Shown here piece after piece: positions 1 to 9,698 of a DNA stretch of 64,000 nt. Below the pieces are notes generated by a model that saw only the letters and a program-made list of their open reading frames with translations, searched no databases and was not told the DNA's origin. A program made the position numbers and the translations under genes. This stretch comes from Hepsetus odoe (lineage: Eukaryota > Chordata > Actinopteri > Characiformes > Hepsetidae), in NCBI GenBank assembly GCA_017165825.1, contig CM029369.1, positions 98,330 through 162,329 on the forward strand. The letters are read 5' to 3'. The first letter of the stretch is position 1, and each line of letters starts with the position of its first letter.

Positions 1-520
1 TTGACAAAAATCTCAAAATTAAAAGTATTCAGGAAGCTGCAGGAATGAGCTCATACCTGTTTTTGTTTTATTTTGTATCTGAAAATGTTTCTATTAAATT
101 ATTTTATAAAGAATTATTTGTTCTTGTGCCTTTATTTACTACAATCACACACTATACAAACACTCAGATGGTGTTACATTTGTGTTACATTTCAAATCAG
201 GACACACTGATCGAAAGATCTAAAGATTCATCTGTATGGATTTCAGACACTTGTACTGAAAGGGAACTTGATCACGTTTCTTTAATTCTCAGAGTTGAGT
301 GTAAACTCCTCCACAGTGAAACGGTCCATATTGTCTCTCCAGTGGTGGCGAACGGAACCAGACATCCTAAATCTGCATTCTGTCCCCAATAAAGGTCCAA
401 CCTCTGATCCAGTGGACTTTCCCTTTAATCCAGATTTCCCTGCTGAGGGTTCCGTTGAGGAAGATGTTGGTCCTGGAGGTTCTGTCTTGTGGTTGCAGGA
501 GTGCAGCGTCCCCTGACAGG
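1..520. other. No recognised feature
   Basis: AT-rich intergenic or intronic sequence. I see no exon, RNA gene or repeat family I can name. The short open frames here have no recognisable domain or codon pattern. Confidence 0.4.
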
Positions 521-524
521 ACAG

Positions 525-865
525 TCATGTCTAAAGTTTGATGATATTGTGACCTGCAGTGAGAGAAGGAAGCAGCTGGAGGAGAACCTGGAGAGATGGA
601 GATCTGCTCTAGAGAGGAGAGGAATGAAAGTGAGAGTAACGAAGAGAGGAGAAGAGTGCAGGCAGGTTGGAATGGGTGGAGAAGAGTGACGGGAGTGATC
701 TGTGACAGACGGGGACCAGCGAGAATCAAAGGAAAGGTTTACAGGATGGTAGTGAGACCAGCTATGCTATACAGCTGGGAGACAGTAGCAAGACCAGCTA
801 TGTTGTATGGGTTGGAGATGGTGGCACTGATGAAAAGACAGGAGGCGGAGCTGTGCTCAATAGTT
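525..865 (+). mobile_element. RTE-type LINE fragment (3' end of ORF)
   Basis: Translated pieces match, in shifted frames, the C-terminal part of the RTE reverse-transcriptase protein encoded by the longer copy at 23309-26470. Both contain the strings CSERR(E/K)QL, GVICDR and the YGLE-MALMKRQE-type segment. The + orientation is opposite to the long copy. Frameshifts and a local duplication (the segment encoding RPAMLY is present twice) show that it is dead. Only this part of the element is present. Confidence 0.75.
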
Positions 866-1054
866 CTGCAGTTGGTCAGATCTCGGTTCAGCAAAGTTTT
901 GAGCCCAAAGAATGAGGTCAGCTGACCAGCTGAAGATACTGAATGAGCAGGTGAGTCCATCAGGGAAGACCTTCCCTCAAGACGCGGACAGATTCGAACA
1001 TGACGATGTCCGGATTCATCGGCTCAGATTGTGAGAGAGAGCTTCAGGGAGCAG

Positions 1055-1300
1055 GGTTGTTGCCCACAGAGTCCAGACCTTCACCCCATTGAGAATCTTT
1101 GGGATGTCCTGGAGATGAGCTGGAAATTAGCTCAGCGGTCTGACTTTCTCATCATCTCTACAAGATCTTGGAGAAAAATGAATGAAACGCGGATAGAAAT
1201 AAATGTGATGTTGCAGAAGCTCATCGAAACGATGCCACGGCGAATACGTCCCGTAATCAAAGCTGAAGGCGGAACAATGGAAGATCAGAGTGGGACTTAT
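1055..1300 (+). pseudogene. Tc1/mariner-like transposase C-terminal fragment
   Basis: The reading frame encodes PQSPDLHPIENLWDVLE, the signature around the third catalytic acid of Tc1-type DDE transposases. Further on it has LIETMPRRIRPVIKAEGG, close to the usual C-terminal end of this family. The N-terminal DNA-binding half and the first two catalytic acids are absent, and no inverted repeat was found on the left. It is a decayed fragment, not a gene. Confidence 0.7.
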
Positions 1301-1334
1301 TTGTGCATTATAATATTTCATATAATTGTTTCAT

Positions 1335-1430
1335 TTCATTTCATTAATCATGTGGGGGACTGTCCCTGTAATAAGGGTATGGAAGTCGCTCTGGATAAGA
1401 GCGTCTGCTAAAATGCCGTAAATGTAAATG
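1335..1430 (+). repeat. 3' part of tRNA-derived SINE, family 1
   Basis: This is the tail half of the SINE seen complete just downstream. It has the GGGACTGTCCCTGTAAT-type core, then ATAAGAGCGTCTGCTAAA and a GCCGTAAATG-type end. The tRNA-like head is missing. Confidence 0.65.
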
Positions 1431-1469
1431 TATACTGAGAAAAGTATTCATCTTTAAAAAAAAAAAAAA

Positions 1470-1665
1470 GGGTGGCGGTGGTGTAGTGGTGGTACTTGCC
1501 TCTGGGTCAAGAGGTTCCCGGTTCGAATCCCACCTCCAGCACTACCACCACTGGGTCCCTGAGCAAGACCCTGAACCCTGAGTGTCTCCAGGGGGGACTG
1601 TCCCTGTACTCAGGACATGGAGACACTCTGGAGAAGAGCGTCTGATAAATGCCGTAAATGTGGAG
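1470..1665 (+). repeat. tRNA-derived SINE, family 1 (complete copy)
   Basis: The head reads like a tRNA gene. A TGGTGTAGTGGTGGTACTTG segment acts as A box, and GGTTCGAATCC about 40 bp further on is a consensus B box for RNA polymerase III. A core with CCACCACTGGGTCCCTGAGC and a tail ending GATAAATGCCGTAAATG follow. Related copies recur at 5840, 8963, 9166, 18300, 44620, 49976, 61020, 62165 and 63110. It is a retroposon, not a functional tRNA. Confidence 0.8.
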
Positions 1666-1791
1666 TTCAGTCATTAGACACTTTATTAGACACTTATCTT
1701 AAACTGGACTAAAGAACCGCTCATAGAAAGGGCAGCAACAAGGTTAAAGAAGCTAAAGCATGTGAAGTGCAAAAGTCTGTCTGGCCATTAG

Positions 1792-1792
<1 letters not shown>

Positions 1793-1830
<38 letters not shown>
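1793..1830. repeat. (GT)n microsatellite
   Basis: An uninterrupted GT dinucleotide tract. Confidence 0.95.
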
Positions 1831-1832
<2 letters not shown>

Positions 1833-3210
1833 CGGTGGCCTGTGCTTAGAGGGTTATCCTGCAGGTTTCCTGAACTGGGTGTGTTTTCCTCTGAGTTGGA
1901 CTCAGGTGGGGTCATCAGGGAGGCTTTAACTCCAGAACTCAACACCACCCAGACATTAATACCACTAAAACTCGCTGCTCAGTATTACTGCTGACCAATC
2001 AGCTCTCACTAACGTTAACCAATCAGTTCTCAGTAACAGTATAAAGTTAACCAGTCAGCTTTCAGTAACAGTGTAAAATTAAACATATTTAATATTTGAA
2101 CTGATCTGTAATTTATTTTATTATTAAATGTTGAAACTGCTAAATGCATAACGTTTTTCCCCCTAAATTAAAACATACTCTGTTTTTGATCTCCATGGCA
2201 ACAGTATTGTAACAGGTTTTGCCATTATAACAGGTTTTGCCATTATAGATGCCATTATAATCTGTAAATCTTTTGGGAGCTTTAAGGTAGAATTTAAGAA
2301 TAAACAACACCTTAAATTGCAGCTGAGGAGGGCACAATGCGCCCCCTACTGTTTAAATGTGTCATTGTTTCTCACCACCACCTCACCTACAGTTTTGACA
2401 CAACCAGAGCAGGGAAAAGGCAGGGCAGCGTCGGGCCGAGGAGCACATGTCATAGGTTAGTCAGGAGAGTGTCCGGCAGAGTGAGTGACAGGAAAAGGGT
2501 GGAGAACCAGCAGCAGACAGATCACTGAAAACCCAGACAGGTCCAGAGGATCCACCCAGCTATTACAGAAATCATGTCCTCTCTGAGGGACGTCTGGAGC
2601 GTCTGTCTGTGCTGAAAGTGAACTGAATCTCACTCCATATTAATAGAATTAAAGACTATTAAAGCCTCGAACTTCAACTCCAATAAAAACAATCTACTGA
2701 AAATAATCCACATGAACTTCACCGCTTCACTTTCATCACCGTCTCTACTAGTTCTCCATCACGGACACACACTCCACACACCCTGAACTCCACCGTCCAC
2801 TCTCCCTGTCCTCTCTCACTCTCCTTCACTCTGTCCTGCACCGATGGACACACAGAGGGACGTCTCTTCTGTGTTTGTGTTCGTTTAGTCTGAGACGGTC
2901 TGGATGTTGGGAAGGTGATGATGGAGGATAACAATAATGGAGTATTCAACTCAGATGCGGCGCAGCGCTGAAGCTTACAGCAGGCTTTGGCCATTACACT
3001 GCTGGATGTACAAGTGGTGCCTGGAAAATAATGTTGGGGTTATAGATAACTAGACTACTTTTGTGGGTAAGCCTGGTCTTTTAGGTGGGGATGGTGTCTG
3101 GAAGGTGCTGCTCTTGTTTCTTGCAGTCTAGCATCTGTAGGTTAGCAGAGTAGTTTAGGTAGCCGCTGCTGACCTAGGGGAAGGTTTAAACCAGGGCCAA
3201 CCATCTGCGA
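1831..3210. other. No recognised gene
   Basis: About 1.4 kb of unique-looking AT-rich sequence. A short duplication of CAGGTTTTGCCATTATA lies near 2213-2250. I found no exon with convincing splice sites or domain content. Confidence 0.4.
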
Positions 3211-3214
3211 GCTG

Positions 3215-3580
3215 GTGATGACTTTAATATTCATGTAGAGAAAGAACAAGACTCACCGAACATCCTCAATGCTGTGGGTTTTGTCCAGAATGTAATGGTC
3301 CACTCATCACCAGAACCAAACTTTAGATTTAATCCTTACACCAGGTGTTCAGGTGGAGAACATCCATCTTATCACACATCAGATCCACAGCAGTTCTAAT
3401 TATGTTCATCACCTCCTGATCGTGTTAGCAGTACAATAACGTCCTCCACAGATTTTAGTTTATCAAAACCTTCCAGATCAACACTTATTAGTTCTCCATC
3501 TTGTCCAAAAGATCTAGATATTCTCACTGAATGTTTAGAGATGTCAGCGTTGGTCAGTTAGGGAGAGGTTACCAGTACTG
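3215..3580 (+). pseudogene. L2-type LINE endonuclease fragment
   Basis: One frame encodes GDDFNIHVEKEQDSPNIL, followed by an ILNAVGFVQNV segment and a DRVSSTITSSTDFSLSK stretch. This is the order found in the apurinic-endonuclease domain of fish L2-like LINEs, where GDFN-H contains a catalytic aspartate. Stops and frameshifts break it. Confidence 0.6.
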
Positions 3581-3599
3581 TACCTACTGACTCCTGATG

Positions 3600-5565
3600 T
3601 TCCTTCAGGACCACTCCACTTGTAGGTCCACTTGTACCTCTTCGCAGTGCGTAAAGTGGAGCCACGTAGATCTTTCCTCAACCTTGACAGCAGTTGGAGT
3701 GGTCAGCAGCACTTGGAATGGACCGGTCCACCTTGACTGGCCATGCCATTCCTGTGTCCTCACAACATTTGACCCAGTTTTTGTGTCAGTGTGCTGTTCT
3801 CTCTCTCTTTGTGGATGATATGCACAATGCTTCTTCAATTCTATTCCTAAGTACCCACTTTGGAATTATTTCTTTGGTCAAACCTTTGCCACTCCTCTGG
3901 CATCCTGCTTACCAGTTGGGAAGGCCTCAACCCATTTGGAAAACATGTCTACTATCAACAGACAGTACTTTTTCCATTTGGACGGAGTTAGTTCAATAAA
4001 GGCATGATTGGCAAAGTTTTACTGCAATTACTGAGAATCCTTTTGTTAATCACAGCTTTCTCATTGCATCCATAATCCCCCCTTTTGATGCATGGTCTTT
4101 CCCATGCAACAACTTAGCATAACAGGGGAAGAAATGGCTTGGTAACCAGGGTAGGGTTAGAATATCCTAACCCTAGGAGCAGTGATGGGGATGGTACCTT
4201 GCTCAAGGGTACCTCAGGGCAACCTACTGAACCTATCTACTGAATCGAACCTACAATCTTCCGATCCAACTCCCCACCGTGCATTGTCTTTGTAGACACA
4301 ACCCACGTTTTGCCACAGGGATTTGTCACGATCAGTGGCGAGCTTTTGTCATTCAAATTTAGGTCAGTGGCATTGTCCGCTGGCTTGGTAGCAGAGACTA
4401 GTTTGTCCAGCAGATCTTTGTACATGTCTCTCAGATCAGGCCTAAGGGAACAGATTTGAACAGCCAAGGCACAAGTCATGCAAGGTAGCAGGGCACTGCT
4501 TTCTCTGCTGCAGCAACATTTCTGAGACACAATGGAAGGCCTGCAGCCACAGGGTCTAATTTGGAAGAGAAATACCCCACTGAGTGCAGCTTATCACCAT
4601 GTGATTGTAGAAGAACAGAGGTCATGTGGCCTTTTTTCTCACAGACAGTTTGAACAAAGGGTTTTTGTGGGTCTGGCAGGCCCAGTGTTGGTGTGGACGC
4701 AAGTGCCTGTTTTAGTGCCTTGAATGTAGCTTGGTGTGTTTCTGTCCAAGGCAGGCTAGAACCTGCCATCAGGCTGAGAGAGGAGTTTACTGTTTCTAGT
4801 AAAGGCCTGATTATCACTGGTGTGACCTCTTTAAGTGGTCTGGTAGGAACTGAATCCAGGATGGTGAGAGCTTGTAAGGGAGTTTCCACGTCTGAATAAT
4901 TGAGGATGAAACTATGACAGTAGGAACACGTTCCCAGAAAAGACATCAATCATTTCTTAGTGGTGGGCCTGGGAATGGAAAGTATAGCTTCAATGCGCTT
5001 TGTTGACAAGGATCTGCCCTGTGGCCCAAGAACACGACCATTTGTTCCACAAATTGCAATTTGGATAGGCTAGCCTTGTCACCTTCTCTTGTGAGGTATT
5101 TTAATAAATGCACAGTGCCTGGTCTACATTGTTGTTCGGTTGGTGTGACCACTAGAAGATCATCAACATACTGCAAAAGTGCTGAACCTGGACTTAGTTT
5201 GAGAGGAAAGAGATTCCCTCAATGCTGAATTATAAATGGTCAGGCTTTCGCAATAACCCTGAGTGCTTCAAAAACTGGCCTAATGCAATCAATTGCTTCC
5301 TGCTCTATTGGATACCGTGGTCTACAAGGCCTATACTCGGATTTAGGTGTGATCACAACTGGTGTGTAACCCTTAACTTTACCCTAACCCTAACCCTTAA
5401 TTTTGCCCATAAATGTTCCAGATGTTCTGACAGCACGGGGTCATCACAAATGCTGGTCATACACAAAGGGTCAGTAGGGGGTGTGGGCACCACCACCTCC
5501 AGATGCCTTGAGTATGTGGTGGGTTTGTTTATGAGATATTTAGAGGCTTTGGCCTTTTTGCTGTA
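3600..5565 (-). pseudogene. Endogenous retrovirus pol remnant (ERV-A)
   Basis: Read on the - strand from high to low coordinates, pieces of pol appear in normal order. Near 5176 there is a reverse transcriptase active-site segment QYVDDLLV. From 4949 to 4476 comes the end of RT and the connection region with WTETHQATFKALKQAL and SKLDPVAAGLPLCLR. From 4010 to 3690 comes integrase with LLIVDMFSKWVEAFPT. From 3838 to 3605 comes the integrase C-terminal part with a GPFQVLLTTPTAVKVE segment. The motif style resembles gamma/epsilon-like retroviruses. Stops and frameshifts break every domain, and I see no LTR or env. It is an old, inactive copy. Confidence 0.75.
4180..4290 (-). repeat. Partial SINE, family 2
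   Basis: GATGGTACCTTGCTCAAGGG and CCTCAGGGCAACCTACTG match the reverse complement of the central part of the family-2 SINE seen complete at 7717-7965. It sits inside the ERV remnant. Confidence 0.6.
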
Positions 5566-5689
5566 AAAGTGCTGTCACTGTGCACTGCTACACAATCATC
5601 AGCATGCTCGCAGCATTGTACAAATGGCCCCAAGTCCTGCCACTCCCATGATTCAGGTTTTGTTAACAAGACATGAGAGTGTGATCCAA

Positions 5690-6605
5690 CACAAATCAAA
5701 CACAAATTTTCCCCTCACACCCTCTCCTAGATTAAATCATACTCCACCAACCGTTTTCAATCTGTAAACCTAAATGATGAAATGTCAGTTCATACAAAAG
5801 TTAGTTATGGAGTCCTGCAAGGCTTTTATCCCAACACACTTATCCAGAGAGACTTACATATTATAACTATAGGGACAATCCCCCGGGAGCAACTTGGGGT
5901 TATGAGTCTTGCTCAGGAACCCAATGATGATAGTGCTGGAGGTGGGATTTGAACCTGCAATCACTAGGTCTGTAGGCAAGTGAAATATTCCAGTAAACTG
6001 GGATGTTGGTGCTGCCGGCCCACCATTCTCACGCCATCTTTCAGGTTTGTTGACGTGGTGTGGGGTCTGTACACTGAGAAAACAGATCTAATGTCTCTCT
6101 CTCTGTTTGAGATGGACGGCTGTCAACCCCAGACCAACTTCTCCACCAAGTTGATGAAACTACTATCATCAGATTGCTCTCCTCACCTGAAGTTCAGATC
6201 AGCTCCATCAGACCTGATCATCTGCAGGAGCTGCTGACACTAAGATTAACAAAAGCTCCGCCCCCTCAAACAGAACCACCACTATTGGCTCACCGACCTT
6301 CCAACTACAGACACTAACGGACTCTTTTACTGGAACTCTTGCTTTACTGGAAGTCTTCTCTTAATTGATGAATTATGAAATGCACTTTCTCTTTTTTCCT
6401 TCTTTGTTTCCAGTGTGGACCAGAGGAGGACGGGTTCCCCTTTTGCATCTCGGTTCCTCCCAAGGTTTCTTCCTCCTGTTTGTGGAGTTCGGCCTCTGTT
6501 GCTCAGTTTACCCAACTGGGGCTCGGACCGGATTCTGTAAAGCTGCTTTGTGACAACAGCAGTTGTAAAAAGTGCAACATAAATAAAACTGTTTTGACTT
6601 GAAAT
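5690..6605 (+). mobile_element. L2-like LINE fragments and 3' tail
   Basis: Around 5800 a frame reads HTKVSYGVLQGFYPNT, a decayed version of the L2 RT motif SYGVPQGS. After an inserted SINE, the segment 6060-6605 leads to a 3' end reading AGGAGGACGGGTTCCCCTTT and CATAAATAAAACTG followed by TTTGACTTGA, the short tail repeat of L2-type elements. A related end lies at 21335-21440. Assigning the whole stretch to one element is an inference. Confidence 0.5.
5840..5985 (-). repeat. SINE, family 1, diverged
   Basis: The reverse complement of the SINE core is seen as CTTATCCAGAGAGACTTACA and GTGCTGGAGGTGGGATTTGA. The second contains the inverted B box region. Confidence 0.65.
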
Positions 6606-6719
6606 GTTATCTAGAACCACAAACATACCCTGGTCCATATTATCTAAAACCAGGGGTCTAGGGGTTTGAGGTGAAGGTTCTCCCCCTCACCCCAGCAATG
6701 CAATGCTGGTTTTAAGCAG

Positions 6720-6820
6720 GTCTGTGTGTGCGTGTGTGTGTGTATGTACAGGGCAGGAGAATGGAAGGAAGTGCTGCTGGTTCCTGTGTGTGCGTGCGTG
6801 TGTGTGTGTGTGTGTGTTTG
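6720..6820. repeat. GT-rich tracts in the ptprb 5' UTR region
   Basis: Two GT/GC-rich dinucleotide tracts (6721-6745 and 6787-6820) flank a short unique stretch. They lie 50-150 bp upstream of the ptprb start codon. I cannot place the transcription start. Confidence 0.7.
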
Positions 6821-6873
6821 TTTCTGTGCTGGAACTCGGGGTGAGAGCAGAGTGTAAGCCGAACTGCAACAGC

Positions 6874-6925
6874 ATGGACACCCCGCTCTACACCCTGCTC
6901 ATACTGCTGCTCTCCACACACACCA
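6874..6925 (+). CDS. ptprb: ptprb exon 1: start codon and signal peptide
   Basis: The ATG at 6874 sits in a strong context (A at -3, G at +4). It opens a 17-codon hydrophobic leader with the core YTLLILLLSTH, a typical secretory signal peptide. The donor is A|GTGAGT at 6926, phase 1, which fits the next exon. The cleavage site probably lies at the exon junction. The start was chosen because it is the only ATG that gives a leader and a matching phase. Confidence 0.85.
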
Positions 6926-8012
6926 GTGAGTACACTCCTTACTATTACACTCTCCACATCACTCTCTATAACTTTCCATTACACCCTCTATCACACTGTG
7001 ACACTCTCTAACACTCTATCACTCTCTAGATTCCTCTCTGTTATGGTCTTTCACTCTTTATCACGCTCTTTATGTGGTTGGTGTTTGTTAACGTAGTGAT
7101 GAGTTTAATTCTGGTTAATTCTGCTCAGCTGGTATTAATTCCTCTCGGTTCATTATTCCTCCTTCTCATTTCTCACAGCGCTTTAACAAAATGATGCTTT
7201 ACTATCTCAGGTAATTAAGTCCTAAAGTGAACGAAAGTTTTAACTTCAATTTTAATTTATTAAATAAATTATTTCTATATTATGTATTGAAATGCCAGCA
7301 TTTTGAGACATTGGTTATTGGTGTTGGTCATTATTTTTAAATATAAAGTTGGTATTCAAAAAATAAGTTCAGTATTTTGAGATATTTAGTTAATATTTTA
7401 AGATATAAAGTCAATATTTTAATATATTAAGTACTTTGACATATACATTCAGTAATTTGAGATATATATTCAGGCTTTTGAGATTTATTTTTGTATTTTG
7501 AGATTAATTTGAGATTCTAGGGTGAGGGTTAGGATTAGGAATTTTGAAAATGAGAACCCTGTATCTGCTGTGAATAAACGCACTGAACTGCACTGACATT
7601 TTAGTACCTTTAGTGAAATAAAGTGAAATATTAGTGAAATAAACCTTCACTTTTAGTGAAGGTGTTGAGTTTATCAGTTTATCAGGGGAATGGAAGAGGC
7701 GCTGATAGCGTCTAAAGGGGCAGCGGTGGCCCAGTGTTCAGGGACTCGGCCACAGGATCGGAAGATTTTGGGTTCAAACCCCTCACCAGAAGGTTGCCCT
7801 GAGGTGCCCTTGAGCAAGGTACCGTCCCTGTCACTGCTCCCCGGGCGCTTTCATAGCTGCCCCCTGCTGCACGTGTGTGTATGTGTTAAATGCAGAGGTC
7901 CAATTTTGTTGTGGTTCACTGTGTGCTGTGCTGTGACCTCACCATGACAAGAATAGTCACTTTCCCCCCTTTTTTTCCCCCTAATGACCGCACTGATGTT
8001 TTGTGCCTCTAG
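6926..8012 (+). other. ptprb intron 1
   Basis: An AT-rich intron with a degenerate TTTGAGATAT-type repeat (about 7300-7510) and one complete SINE (7717-7965). It ends with the acceptor TTTGTGCCTCTAG. Confidence 0.8.
7717..7968 (+). repeat. tRNA-derived SINE, family 2 (complete copy)
   Basis: The head GGGGCAGCGGTGGCCCAGTG and a B box GGTTCAAACCC are tRNA-like. The body continues CCTTGAGCAAGGTACCGTCC and GTTAAATGCAGAGGTCCAAT, and ends with TGACAAGAATAGTCACTTTC. Other copies lie at 4180 (part), 13212, 18552, 43760 and 51307. Confidence 0.8.
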
Positions 8013-8414
8013 GGGGCTTCCTGATCGTCCACACTAATGAAGGTGTGTGTCTGACGGTTCAGAGGGGTGTGGTGCTGCTGCGGAAATGTGACTCCTCAAA
8101 TCCGTCTCAGAGCTGGACCTGGATGGCCCAAATGAAGCTGGTCCACCCTTCGTCCTCCCGCTGTCTGTGGGCCGACCCCAGCAGCGCCCTCCCCAGGCAT
8201 GCACTCTTAGTGCAGCTCAGTGACTGCAGCAGCGCCCCCTCTTGGAAATGTTATGATGAGCGGGGAACGTTTGGCCTGTTCCATTGGCCCATGTTCCTGA
8301 AGAAGCAGGGCGAGCGGGCCGTGGTTCAGGCCGAATCCAGATACTCTAACTGGACCACGTACACGAGTGACTCGGACAGCAGGGTGGCGCTGACAAGTCT
8401 CTGCCACACTTCAG
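8013..8414 (+). CDS. ptprb: ptprb exon 2: ricin-type beta-trefoil lectin domain
   Basis: One exon of 402 bases (phase 1 to 1) encodes about 134 residues resembling the N-terminal cysteine-rich ricin-type domain of the macrophage mannose receptor and PLA2R family. It runs GFLIVHTNEGVCLTV, then an LxKCDSSNPSQSWTW repeat with the Q-W motif, MKLVHPSSSRCLW, DCSSAPSWKCYDE and a closing MFLKKQGERAVV. These are the sub-repeats of a beta-trefoil. In mannose receptors this domain binds sulfated sugars. Binding here is unproven, and ligand residues were not assessed. The donor is TCAG|GTGAGG. Matching phases on both sides argue that it belongs to this gene rather than a neighbour. Confidence 0.85.
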
Positions 8415-8886
8415 GTGAGGATGTTTATAGTTACTCCACCTTAAAGCAATCCAGCAATCCCAACAGGTGGTGGAATAAAGTCCCAGTCCTGTGATGTGAG
8501 TAAAGACTGGGTTTCCTGTAGAGTCTCATTTCAAGATCCAAATGGTAATGTTACCACAAATTGAGCCAGTTCTCTGAGTTCTCCCTGGGTTCTTCAGCTT
8601 CTTCTGAGGCCTTCTTCTGTTCTTTTCTAAATCAGCTGTTCGCAACGTTCAGAACCAGAACTGTTAGCTTCTACACCACATGGATTCATCAAACCTGCAT
8701 TCCTGGTCGGGTTGGGGTGATTGGCAGATGTGGGTGCAGGTGGGGGGATCGGTAGATGTGGGAGGGGAAGTGGAGGAAAGGGAGAGGGGGTTCACTCACA
8801 CACTGATATCAGCTTCCACCCACACTGTGTTCAAGGCCTGGTCAACCGTCACAGGAACCCCTCAGACACAGACTCTTCCTGTCAAC

Positions 8887-8889
<3 letters not shown>

Positions 8890-8937
<48 letters not shown>
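8890..8937. repeat. (CA)n microsatellite
   Basis: An uninterrupted CA dinucleotide tract. Confidence 0.95.
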
Positions 8938-8938
<1 letters not shown>

Positions 8939-8962
8939 GGGCAGTTAAGGGGTGGTGGTGGT

Positions 8963-9165
8963 CTACATTTACATTTGCAGCATTTATCAGACACTCTTAT
9001 CCAGAGTGTCTCCATGTCCTGAGTACAGGGACAGTCCCCCCTGGAGACACTCAGGGTTCAGGGTCTCAGGGACCCAGTGGTGGTAGTGCTGGAGGTGGGA
9101 TTGAACCTGGGACCTCTTGAGCCACAGGTCCATAGACAAGTACCACCACTAGACCACCGCCACCA
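8963..9165 (-). repeat. SINE, family 1, minus orientation
   Basis: The reverse complement of the complete family-1 SINE. It includes TTATCAGACACTCTTATCCA, the core GTGGTGGTAGTGCTGGAGGT and the inverted A box region near 9140-9160. Confidence 0.8.
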
Positions 9166-9375
9166 CAGGTTTAGTTAACTGGTCTAGTTGTAGGATACTT
9201 GCCTATGGATCTATGGACCAAGTGATCACAGGTTTGCATCCCACCTCTAGAACTACCACCACTGAGTTCCTGAGCAAGACCCTTAACCCTGAGCTGCTCC
9301 AGGGGGGACTGTCCCTGTAATCAGGACATGGAAGTCACTCTGGATAAGAGCGTCTGATAAATGCCATAAAGGTAC
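9166..9375 (+). repeat. SINE, family 1, plus orientation
   Basis: A head with GGTCTAGTTGTAGGATACTT, a degenerate B box GGTTTGCATCCCACC, the core and the tail GATAAATGCCATAAAG. It abuts the inverted copy to its left head to head. Confidence 0.8.
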
Positions 9376-9698
9376 ACACACAGTATAACTGATTTTTAGG
9401 GAGAGTGTGTGCTGGGGGTTAATGAGGTCTAGGTTTGCCTACATTTATCTGATTTTGATTCTGTGCAATCAGAGTCCACTTCCTGTAAATTCAGCTGAGA
9501 GTGTTTACTGACCTCAGAATGGGACCTGCTCCCTCACAGCGCTAAACAAACATATACATACATCAGTGATGATGAATCCCTGAGGAGAGGTTGGATCAGT
9601 GAGGAGCTGTTTGGTCTGTGACGAGGTGCTGGATCATTAAGATGGACAGTAGCCTGACTGGTGTGCTCCATTCTGAGAAACTGTTTCTTTTTATACAG

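Larger units (their letters stand above)
8415..9698 (+). other. ptprb intron 2
   Basis: The intron contains a (CA)n tract and two SINE copies in opposite orientation back to back. It ends with the acceptor CTTTTTATACAG. Confidence 0.8.

Noticed and set aside
45..392. ORF of 115 codons at the left edge
   Set aside because: AT-rich sequence with no domain, no splice context and no repeat homology.
1470..1545. tRNA gene
   Set aside because: A and B boxes are present, but the sequence is the head of a SINE with many sister copies and does not fold as a complete tRNA.
5381..5400. Telomere-like CCCTAA units as an interstitial telomere
   Set aside because: Only two to three units within an ERV remnant. 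Too short to mean more than chance.
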